Shown one piece after another: positions 1 to 5,330 of a stretch of 5,330 nt of DNA. Position 1 is the first letter of the stretch. Each line of letters opens with the position of its first letter. The DNA is taken from assembly GCA_004562175.1 (NCBI GenBank), contig SFRS01000067.1, positions 1-5,330 of the forward strand. The letters are read 5' to 3'. A model generated the notes under the pieces. It saw only the letters and a program-made list of their open reading frames with translations. It ran no database searches and was not told where the DNA came from. This stretch comes from a bacterium (GTDB lineage: Bacteria > Bacillota > Negativicutes > Acidaminococcales > Acidaminococcaceae). Both the position numbers and the translations under genes were made by a program.

Positions 1-105
1 GATATCAACAACAATCTTCATGTAGCCATTACGCTTTAACCATTTCGGGGAAATGTCAAAAATACTTTTTACTCTGTAATCGGGACAAACATACTTTAAA
101 ATCAT
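1..105 (-). CDS. yqeG: YqeG-family HAD-IIIA phosphatase, N-terminal 35 codons (truncated by window edge)
   Basis: Reading leftwards from an ATG at 105-103 gives 35 open codons to the window edge, beginning MILKYVCPDYRVKSIFDISP and ending KIVVDI. The block 'P-D-x-x-V-K-S-I-F-D-I-(T/S)-P' followed by a hydrophobic strand ending in Asp is the characteristic start of YqeG-family HAD-superfamily subfamily IIIA phosphatases, cytoplasmic Mg-dependent enzymes whose physiological substrate is not well defined. D34 should be the first Asp of the catalytic DxD motif (usually D-L-D-N-T), but the rest lies outside the window. The start codon overlaps the histidine kinase stop (ATGA), and Shine-Dalgarno-like AAGGA (9 nt upstream) and AAGG (4 nt upstream) lie in the kinase's last codons, so translation is probably coupled to it. 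The family call rests on a short N-terminal match recalled from the family and is fairly secure. Full length and catalytic residues cannot be judged. Confidence 0.8.
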   Translation of the reverse strand, partial: MILKYVCPDYRVKSIFDISPKWLKRNGYMKIVVDI

Positions 106-119
106 ACTACCTTATCCTT
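102..119 (-). promoter_or_regulatory. Translational coupling site: kinase stop / yqeG start (ATGA) with embedded SD
   Basis: On the minus strand the kinase stop TGA (104-102) shares two bases with the yqeG ATG (105-103). AAGGA at 119-115 and AAGG at 113-110 stand 9 and 4 nt before the ATG, inside the last kinase codons. This arrangement is typical of reinitiating, coupled genes in one transcript and leaves no room for a separate promoter or terminator between them. Confidence 0.75.
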
Positions 120-1649
120 TGGAAATTTTATTTCAAATGTGGTTCCTAAGCCACATTTGCTGATTACTTCGGCGCTAGCGCCATGGACGCGAATAATCTC
201 CTTGGCAATAGCAAGGCCCAAGCCCGTGCCGGGAACAGAGCGACAATGGGATTTTTCTACCTTATAGAAGCGTTCCCAAATAAAGGGAATATCGGCTTCG
301 GGAATACCCTTACCCTGGTCGGCCACGCTGAGCACAACACTGCCATCGGCGAGCTTTTTCGCGCCTATTGATACAGTACCATTTTCTGGCGAATATTTCA
401 AGGCATTATCGCCTAAAATCATAATTAATTGCACCATTTGGTCCCCATCGCCCATAATTTTGATGCTTTCGTCAGCGTGCACGTTGAAAACCACACCATG
501 CTTCACTGCCTTTACGCTGAGCTTTTCAGCCACATTACGAATAATGACGGCCAAGGGAAGCTCATCCAAATTATTGCTATCCAAGGGGTCGCTGGATTCC
601 AAACGACTGATATCTAAAAGCTCCCGCACCATGCGCTCCAAGCGTACTGTCTCCTCGTTGATCAAGGTGCGGTAACGCTGCAGCACCTCCGGGTCCGTCA
701 CCATGCCATCACTGATGGCTTCGTTATAACCACGAATAATGGTGATGGGAGTACGCAGCTCGTGGGAAACATTGGCCACAAAATCGCGACGAATCTTTTC
801 CGTGCGCTCCATCTTGTCAATGTAATCACTCAAATCACTGCCCAAGGAGTTCAAGGAACCGGCCAGCTCGGCAATTTCGTCCTCACCCTGCACCACCAGC
901 CTGCGGCTGTAGTCGCCGGAGGCCATGGCCATGGCGCTGTCCTTCATTTCCTGCACCGGCTTGATAATTTTGCGGGACAGGGTTTTCACCAAGAACAGAC
1001 TAATCATCAGGGCGATGATACCCACAGCGGTTATGTAAATATAAACATTACGCAAAAACTTTTCAAAGCCACTGAGCGGTTCTATCATTAAAATGGCGCC
1101 TGTCTTCCCATCGGGAATTTTATAAGGAACGCCCACCAGAATAACCTGCTCCTTATAATGGGGATGAAAAATCTGCGATTTGAAGGATTGGCCTGCATAT
1201 ATATCATGCAGAATAATACGGATGCGATAGGAAATGCTGCTCCCCTTGATGTCCTTGTCCAGCTTCAGGGCGTTGCTTTTCAGCTCACTTTCTGTGGGAA
1301 CGCCATACTTCATAAACTGTCTTAAGGAATCGGGCGCATCAGCCTTTTCCGGTCCATCGTAGTAAGAGGCTGCAATCAGCTCATAATTATCATCAAAAAG
1401 CCAGATGCGTGCGCCAACCAAACGGTCCACAGCAATAATATACCGATATAGCATATTCTTGTCTTCCATGCGGATGAAGGCCTCGATGGTTTCACCCATC
1501 TCATGCCCCTTGTCGGTCAGCTCCTGCTCCTTGATTTCAAAGAAATAGTCAGCAATCAAATAGGAAATACCAGCAGTAATTCCCACCACCACGATGACTA
1601 TAATAACCATGAAGCTATACATCAGGCGGGTACTAAGGGACTTTTTCAT
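102..1649 (-). CDS. Membrane sensor histidine kinase (HAMP-HisKA-HATPase_c), partner of the adjacent OmpR-type regulator
   Basis: This 515-residue protein senses an extracytoplasmic signal, autophosphorylates on His and passes the phosphate to the regulator encoded just upstream. Visible layout: transmembrane helix 1 at about residues 9-33, an extracytoplasmic sensor of about 165 residues (34-198, mixed alpha/beta, possibly a PAS/Cache-like fold from strands such as IWLFDD and AILMIE), transmembrane helix 2 at about 199-222, a HAMP linker at about 222-275, a HisKA dimerisation domain with the H box SHELRTP (H296), then the ATPase domain with the N box (GDNALKYSP, N415), G1 (DQGKGIP, D444), F box (FYK, 461-463) and G2 (GTGLGL, 474-479). 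All catalytic motifs are intact. No cytoplasmic PAS domain lies between HAMP and HisKA, unlike ResE, WalK or B. subtilis PhoR. The ATG at 1649 is preceded by AAGGA 13 nt away, a long spacing, so coupling to the regulator stop 6 bp upstream is likely. The stop overlaps the next gene's start. The signal is unknown and no specific kinase name is justified. Confidence 0.95.
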   Translation of the reverse strand: MKKSLSTRLMYSFMVIIVIVVVGITAGISYLIADYFFEIKEQELTDKGHEMGETIEAFIRMEDKNMLYRYIIAVDRLVGARIWLFDDNYELIAASYYDGPEKADAPDSLRQFMKYGVPTESELKSNALKLDKDIKGSSISYRIRIILHDIYAGQSFKSQIFHPHYKEQVILVGVPYKIPDGKTGAILMIEPLSGFEKFLRNVYIYITAVGIIALMISLFLVKTLSRKIIKPVQEMKDSAMAMASGDYSRRLVVQGEDEIAELAGSLNSLGSDLSDYIDKMERTEKIRRDFVANVSHELRTPITIIRGYNEAISDGMVTDPEVLQRYRTLINEETVRLERMVRELLDISRLESSDPLDSNNLDELPLAVIIRNVAEKLSVKAVKHGVVFNVHADESIKIMGDGDQMVQLIMILGDNALKYSPENGTVSIGAKKLADGSVVLSVADQGKGIPEADIPFIWERFYKVEKSHCRSVPGTGLGLAIAKEIIRVHGASAEVISKCGLGTTFEIKFPKDKVV

Positions 1650-1655
1650 GCTAAA

Positions 1656-2354
1656 CTATTTATCCTTAACCTCGAACTTATAGCCCACACCCCAAATAGT
1701 GGTTATATCCCATTTGGAGTCCTCGGGAATATTGAGCTTTTGACGAATACGTTTAATATGGGTATCCACAGTACGGGTATCACCGTAATAGGAATAACCC
1801 CAAATGGTTTCCAAGAGCTGGTTGCGACTGAAGGCCTTGCCGGGATTGGAGGCCAAGCACCACAAAAGCTCCATTTCCTTTGTCGTAAAGGTCATCTTGT
1901 TGCCGAAGGCAGTCACCTGATACTGATCCATATCGATAACCAGACCATCATAGACAATACGGGAAGCATCGCCCTTTTTCTCTTGGGTACCGGCGCGGCG
2001 CAGCACAGCCTTCACCCTGGCCACTACCTCACGGGAATTGAAGGGCTTGGTGATGTAATCATCCGCACCAATCTCTAAGCCAGCAATGCGGTCATCGTCC
2101 TCATCCTTGGCCGTAACCATAATAATGGGCAGGTCGGTCATTTTACGCACCTGCTTGCACACCTCGATGCCATCTAAAACAGGCATCATTATATCCAAAA
2201 GCAAAATATCAGGTTTTTCTGATTGCACCTTCAAAATGGCAGCAGCGCCATCCTCAGCTTCAATAACCTCAAAGCCTTCCTTTTCAAAATAGATACGCAA
2301 AATCTCCCGAATCTGCGCTTCATCATCAGCAATCAAAATCTTTTGCTTTGTCAT
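1656..2354 (-). CDS. OmpR/PhoB-family response regulator (REC + winged-helix DNA-binding)
   Basis: This 232-residue cytoplasmic transcription factor is the output of the two-component pair. The receiver domain spans about residues 4-119. It has the acidic pocket D10/D11, the phosphoacceptor D54 (LLLDIMMP), T81 (MVTAKDE) and K103 (ITKPF), all canonical. A linker at about 120-131 leads to an OmpR-type winged helix (about 132-227) with FTTKEMELL, the recognition-helix region RTVDTHIKRIRQKL and the terminal hairpin TTIWGVGYKF. The start is taken at the ATG at 2354 rather than the in-frame ATG at 2372. Only the former has a strong ribosome-binding site (AGGAG, 8 nt upstream), and starting there makes the protein begin MTKQKILIADDE, as is usual for the family. 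It is the first gene after the promoter near 2390, and the histidine kinase follows its stop after 6 bp. Its regulon cannot be read from this sequence. The winged helix and strong similarity to the CssR/WalR/PhoP group do not distinguish among them. Confidence 0.96.
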   Translation of the reverse strand: MTKQKILIADDEAQIREILRIYFEKEGFEVIEAEDGAAAILKVQSEKPDILLLDIMMPVLDGIEVCKQVRKMTDLPIIMVTAKDEDDDRIAGLEIGADDYITKPFNSREVVARVKAVLRRAGTQEKKGDASRIVYDGLVIDMDQYQVTAFGNKMTFTTKEMELLWCLASNPGKAFSRNQLLETIWGYSYYGDTRTVDTHIKRIRQKLNIPEDSKWDITTIWGVGYKFEVKDK

Positions 2355-2362
2355 AGCTATCA

Positions 2363-2367
2363 CTCCT
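2363..2367 (-). promoter_or_regulatory. Ribosome-binding site that fixes the response-regulator start
   Basis: On the minus strand AGGAG lies 8 nt before the ATG at 2354, an ideal Shine-Dalgarno spacing. The longer reading from the ATG at 2372 would bury this site inside the coding region and has no comparable site of its own. This is the basis for the shorter, 232-residue protein. Confidence 0.88.
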
Positions 2368-2389
2368 GACATTACATGATGTTAGCTTA

Positions 2390-2398
2390 ATTATAACA
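2390..2398 (-). promoter_or_regulatory. Extended -10 promoter for the regulator-kinase(-yqeG) operon
   Basis: Read on the minus strand, TGTTATAAT (2398-2390) is a perfect TATAAT -10 box with the TG of an extended -10 element. Transcription would begin near 2383 and leave a leader of about 29 nt before the ATG at 2354. The hexamers 16-18 bp upstream (for example CTAAAC or TAAACT around 2412-2418) are far from TTGACA, so the -35 is weak. An extended -10 with a poor -35 often marks activator-assisted sigma-A promoters. The call is made from sequence pattern and position only. Confidence 0.72.
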
Positions 2399-2423
2399 CA
2401 AAATGCCTTAAAGTTTAGCTACG

Positions 2424-2440
2424 TTCACAAAAGATTCACC
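2424..2440. promoter_or_regulatory. Direct repeat TTCACA-N5-TTCACC, candidate OmpR-family operator
   Basis: On the plus strand the hexamers TTCACA (2424-2429) and TTCACC (2435-2440) repeat with an 11-bp period, about one helical turn. OmpR/PhoB-family dimers bind such head-to-tail repeats, and B. subtilis PhoP sites are TT(A/T/C)ACA hexamers with about 5-bp spacing. Relative to the predicted transcription start near 2383, the pair covers about -41 to -57, directly upstream of the weak -35. A weaker possible third copy, TTTAGC, is at 2414-2419. Autoregulation by the regulator encoded downstream is the natural guess, but it is inferred, and the repeat faces opposite to the direction of transcription. 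Confidence 0.5.
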
Positions 2441-2470
2441 AAAAAGTGGCTATTTTATCAACTTTTGTGA
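2425..2470. repeat. Perfect 9-bp inverted repeat between the HD-GYP gene and the regulator operon
   Basis: TCACAAAAG (2425-2433) and CTTTTGTGA (2462-2470) are exact inverted copies separated by 28 bp. The right arm begins 2 bp after the HD-GYP stop codon and the left arm overlaps the TTCACA half-site. As RNA it could fold at the end of the HD-GYP transcript, but the stem is AT-rich, the loop is long and no U-run follows, so it is not a convincing intrinsic terminator. An alternative small stem is AAAAGT/ACTTTT (2461-2466 with 2442-2447). It may be a second operator element, a weak transcript end, or chance in AT-rich DNA. Confidence 0.4.
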
Positions 2471-2472
2471 GG

Positions 2473-5330
2473 TTAAGCATCACTTTTTTTAATTTCGTCA
2501 TCGCAGGTATTAATCTCCACCTTGCCCTCACTAATCAGCTTCAGCAAAAGGTCCACAATTTCCCCGTCCAGCTGCGTATTTTTGGCATGCTCCAGCTCGC
2601 TCAAAATCCGCTCCCTGGTCAAATGAGGTCTGTAAACGCGGGTGGAATTCATGGCATCAAAGGTGTCGGCCACGGCAATAATGCGTGCCTCAAGGGGAAT
2701 AGCCTTGCCAGACAGATGATGTCCATAGCCCCTGCCATCAAAGCGTTCGTGGTGGCTTTTAGCCCCCACGGCAATCATGGGGAACTGGGAAATCTCTTCC
2801 AAAATGGCACTGCCGATATCGGTGTGCTCCTTCATTTTGGCATATTCCGCATCACTCAAGGGTCCCCGTTTGTTCAAAATCTCATCAGGGATAACCACCT
2901 TGCCAACATCGTGCAAAAGGGCCACCCGATACAGGTTATCCACTTTTTCCTTGCTCCAGCCCATGGCCTCCGCCAGTTGGCGGGAGTATTGGGCTACGCG
3001 GGCAGAATGACCGCGGGTGTAGTGGTCCTTTAAATCGATAGCCTTAGCAAAGGAGCCAATAACCTGGTCCAGGAACTCTTCGGTTTCCCTTTGCTTTTCT
3101 TGCATTTTTTGCATGCGGCGGCGCATATACAGGCGGTAGCCACCAAACAGCAGAGCGCTGAAAAGGGCCACGGGCAAGAGCACAAAGCCGGGATATTCCG
3201 AAAGCTTCTTCTCTTTAATTAAAGTATAAACCTTTTCCTGCTTTAGCTTGCCTGTGCGTTGGTCATAAATACCCACATGCAGCTTATAGGTGCCGCCGGC
3301 TAGGTTCGTATAGGTGCGCTCCTTATTTTGGAAGCGGCTGGTTTTCTCTACCTGCTTATCAAAGCCCTCTAAATAGGTGGACATGAACACATTATTTAAA
3401 GTGTTGGTCAAGACATAGGCTTTATAGGTGATACGTGTAGCGTCACTGGGAATTTTCAGGGGCTGCTCCTCATCTAGGGTATAGTCCACGCCGTCTATAT
3501 TAACGCTGGGCACGCAAAACTTCTTAGGGCTAGCACTTTGGTCCAAGCTGTCCAAATTCAGCTCACAGAGGCCGTTTTGCAGGCACAGGTACAGCTTTTC
3601 CTTGTTCTCAATGAAGTTAAAGGAGTTGGCCGTCAGCGCACCGCTAAGGCCCTCTCTCTGGCTCAAAACATAATCATAGGAGCCGTCCTTTAAAAGCTTG
3701 GCCGAGCTTGTTACATAAACGCCCTGATTACAGGTTACCAGCATTTCCCCATTAGGGGTGAAGATAAAGTCAAAATTATTGGTGCTGGGGAAATTGTTGA
3801 TGGTTTTTAATTCGCCATCCTTAAAATGAGCAATGGAGTTGCCCGTAGAAATCCACATGCCACCCGTCTCAGGGTCGGAAGCCATGCGCAAAATAACTCC
3901 TGCTCTCAGGCCATCCTGTTGGTCCAGGGTATAGACAATATGGTCATCCTTAAGCATATTGATGCCACCACCGTCGGTACCCACGTAAATCTTGTCCCCA
4001 TCCTCTAGGAGGCACAGCACCTGGGGATTGGCTAAGCCGTTGCGGCTGGTAAAGGTGTGTACAACCTTGTCCTGGCGAATAACGGCCAGACCATCCCGAG
4101 TGCCCACATAGATGCTGCCATCGCTAGCTTCCATGATTACTCTGGTGCGCTCGTGGGGCAGGCCGTCCCTGCGGTTAAAGGTCTTGATGGTGCCATCAGG
4201 GCTGTATTTAACCAGGCCCAGCTTAGAATAGGTGGCAACCCATAGATTGCCCTTGCTATCCAGCATGATATGGCGGGTACGAATGGTTTTGAGCAGCTCG
4301 CTAAGGGGAGTAGCCACCTGCCTTTCTCCCTTGAGGGTCAGCAGGCCGCTATCCGTAGCCACATAGGTAATGCCATTAGCCTTAAGCACGCTATTGACAA
4401 CCCTAGGCTCGATGCCTGCCACAGCAAAGATATTTCTAAAGCTATTATAGGTAAGCTTAGCCACGCCCATGCGGGAGGAGCTAAACCAGATATTATCCTC
4501 GTAGTCCACCATAATGTTGTCCACAGAGTTATTAAATTGCATTTTGTCGATAAGGTGGAAGGTATCCTGAATATCAAAATAGCCCACCCCGTTATCGGTG
4601 GCCACCATCAGGCGACCATTGGCCCGCAGCTGCATATCGTTGATGGTGTGCAGGCCCTGGGTTACCAGCAGCTTGATGACGGTGACCTGCTGGCCCTGGA
4701 TTTTTATTTTCACTACCTTGTCAGCGGTGGTGCCTACCCAATATTCATCGGGCTTATAGATATCGGCCTCCATGGCCATCACATTGCCGAAAGAAAAGGA
4801 ATCGGACTTAAAGAAGCTTTCTATTTCCACACCCTTATAGACGAACAGCTCGCCATTTTGAGTCAAACCACATACCTTATTATTAGGTGCAGGATGGAGC
4901 TCTTTAATATACTGATTGGCTAAACGAGCATCGCCCTCCCGAGTAATATAATTATCCTGATCCTTAAAGCTAATTCCTTCCGTAGTACCGATGAACATCA
5001 GGCCCTTAGAGTTTTCGGTAATATCACGAATGGTATTGGAGGACAGGCCATCGTCACTCTGCCAAAAGGTGAATTTGCCATCCTTGTACAAGGACAGGCC
5101 GCTATCATTAGTACCAATATAGAGCTCTCCCTTTTGGGATACGTATAAATCGGCTACGCTGTAGATGCCGCTGGTCACCGGGAAGCGGTAAAAGCTAGTA
5201 CCATCGTAGCGGGTAAGGCCATTATAGGTGCCAATCCAAATAAAGCCATCCTCGGTCTGCACCACATCGTTGGCAGCAGAGGAATCAAGGCCATTGCTGT
5301 TGTCATATACCGTCTCCAAATAGCCAAACT
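2473..5330 (-). CDS. Two-component-regulator-propeller / Y_Y_Y sensor fused to HD-GYP c-di-GMP phosphodiesterase (5' end outside window)
   Basis: The frame is open to the window edge (…FGY-LETVYDNSNGL), so the TTG at 5319 is not the real start. A signal peptide or first membrane anchor is probably missing. Numbering from that TTG, 948 residues are visible. About 14 propeller blades with the W/Y-(I/V)-(G/A/S)-T…GL pattern lie near residues 24, 63, 105, 153, 190, 233, 273, 314, 355, 400, 440, 484, 522 and 572, suggesting two seven-bladed propellers. A Y_Y_Y domain follows (about 622-700: TYLEGFD, YTNLAGGTYKL). Next come one transmembrane helix (about 710-729), a basic stop-transfer sequence and helical linker (730-755), and an HD-GYP domain (about 750-930) with RGHS (H771), LLHDVGK (H803, D804, K807), H832, HHERFDG (H856, H857), VADTFDAM (D885) and TQLDGE. 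The metal ligands appear complete, so hydrolysis of c-di-GMP in the cytoplasm is expected. The signature tripeptide is GYG rather than GYP. The ligand is unknown. By analogy with Bacteroides hybrid two-component sensors it may be an oligosaccharide, but that is inference. Confidence 0.93.
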   Translation of the reverse strand, partial: FGYLETVYDNSNGLDSSAANDVVQTEDGFIWIGTYNGLTRYDGTSFYRFPVTSGIYSVADLYVSQKGELYIGTNDSGLSLYKDGKFTFWQSDDGLSSNTIRDITENSKGLMFIGTTEGISFKDQDNYITREGDARLANQYIKELHPAPNNKVCGLTQNGELFVYKGVEIESFFKSDSFSFGNVMAMEADIYKPDEYWVGTTADKVVKIKIQGQQVTVIKLLVTQGLHTINDMQLRANGRLMVATDNGVGYFDIQDTFHLIDKMQFNNSVDNIMVDYEDNIWFSSSRMGVAKLTYNSFRNIFAVAGIEPRVVNSVLKANGITYVATDSGLLTLKGERQVATPLSELLKTIRTRHIMLDSKGNLWVATYSKLGLVKYSPDGTIKTFNRRDGLPHERTRVIMEASDGSIYVGTRDGLAVIRQDKVVHTFTSRNGLANPQVLCLLEDGDKIYVGTDGGGINMLKDDHIVYTLDQQDGLRAGVILRMASDPETGGMWISTGNSIAHFKDGELKTINNFPSTNNFDFIFTPNGEMLVTCNQGVYVTSSAKLLKDGSYDYVLSQREGLSGALTANSFNFIENKEKLYLCLQNGLCELNLDSLDQSASPKKFCVPSVNIDGVDYTLDEEQPLKIPSDATRITYKAYVLTNTLNNVFMSTYLEGFDKQVEKTSRFQNKERTYTNLAGGTYKLHVGIYDQRTGKLKQEKVYTLIKEKKLSEYPGFVLLPVALFSALLFGGYRLYMRRRMQKMQEKQRETEEFLDQVIGSFAKAIDLKDHYTRGHSARVAQYSRQLAEAMGWSKEKVDNLYRVALLHDVGKVVIPDEILNKRGPLSDAEYAKMKEHTDIGSAILEEISQFPMIAVGAKSHHERFDGRGYGHHLSGKAIPLEARIIAVADTFDAMNSTRVYRPHLTRERILSELEHAKNTQLDGEIVDLLLKLISEGKVEINTCDDEIKKSDA

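Noticed and set aside
1503..2078. Plus-strand open frame (191 codons) across the kinase/regulator junction
   Set aside because: It overlaps two well-supported genes on the other strand, has no recognisable motif and has no ribosome-binding site worth noting.
2355..2372. Extension of the response regulator to an upstream ATG (adding MSGVIA)
   Set aside because: The AGGAG site falls inside this extension at ideal distance from the ATG at 2354, and family members start directly before the first beta strand.
2425..2470. Intrinsic terminator after the HD-GYP gene
   Set aside because: The inverted repeat has an AT-rich stem, a 28-nt loop and no following U-run, so it is recorded only as a repeat.
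2446..3033. Plus-strand open frame (195 codons) opposite the HD-GYP domain
   Set aside because: It is antisense to the conserved HD-GYP catalytic region, so its openness reflects codon bias. It has no family features.
4270..4923. Long plus-strand open frame (217 codons) opposite the HD-GYP/propeller gene
   Set aside because: It is fully antisense to a clearly real gene. Its translation is rich in His/Ile/Gly without domain motifs, as expected from the complement of the codon pattern of the real gene.
5317..5319. TTG as the true start of the propeller/HD-GYP protein
   Set aside because: The frame stays open to the window edge with family-like residues (FGY) before it. An exported sensor needs a signal peptide or anchor, so the gene is cut by the window.
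1..5330. CRISPR arrays, tRNA/rRNA genes, insertion sequences, riboswitches or phage genes
   Set aside because: Coding sequence fills almost the whole window and the single 118-bp gap holds only promoter-type elements. No regular spacer repeats, terminal inverted repeats, transposase motifs or cloverleaf patterns were seen.

Overview
The window is a compact, gene-dense stretch of bacterial chromosome in which every supported gene lies on the minus strand, so it reads from right to left. Base composition is moderate, with AT-rich intergenic DNA, AGGAG-type ribosome-binding sites and a TATAAT promoter. A YqeG-type HAD phosphatase follows the signalling genes. Together these suggest a Bacillota. 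The HD-GYP protein with a large exported sensor would fit a diderm member such as a Negativicutes, but that is inference and no rRNA or other strong marker is present.

Region by region, in transcription order: (1) 5330-2473 encodes a very large membrane protein, cut at its 5' end by the window edge. Its N-terminal part is about 14 'two-component regulator propeller' blades, probably two seven-bladed beta-propellers. A Y_Y_Y (Ig-like) domain, one transmembrane helix and a cytoplasmic HD-GYP c-di-GMP phosphodiesterase domain follow. (2) 2472-2355 is the only real intergenic region. It holds a 9-bp inverted repeat, an 11-bp-period direct repeat (TTCACA/TTCACC) and an extended -10 promoter, all placed to drive the next gene. 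(3) 2354-1656 encodes an OmpR/PhoB-family response regulator. (4) 1649-102 encodes its partner sensor histidine kinase, 6 bp after the regulator stop. (5) 105-1 is the first 35 codons of a YqeG-family HAD phosphatase. Its ATG overlaps the kinase stop codon as ATGA, and the window ends just after its predicted nucleophilic aspartate.

The response regulator, kinase and yqeG-like gene therefore look like one translationally coupled operon started from the promoter near 2390. The direct repeat just upstream of the weak -35 region is a plausible operator for an OmpR-family protein, perhaps this regulator itself. The propeller/HD-GYP gene sits immediately upstream on the same strand. It carries out a separate signalling task, linking an extracytoplasmic ligand to c-di-GMP hydrolysis. 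Nothing in the sequence proves that it is wired to the two-component pair. Its sensor layout is that of Bacteroides hybrid two-component systems, but with a c-di-GMP effector in place of the kinase/AraC output, and it is the most distinctive item here.
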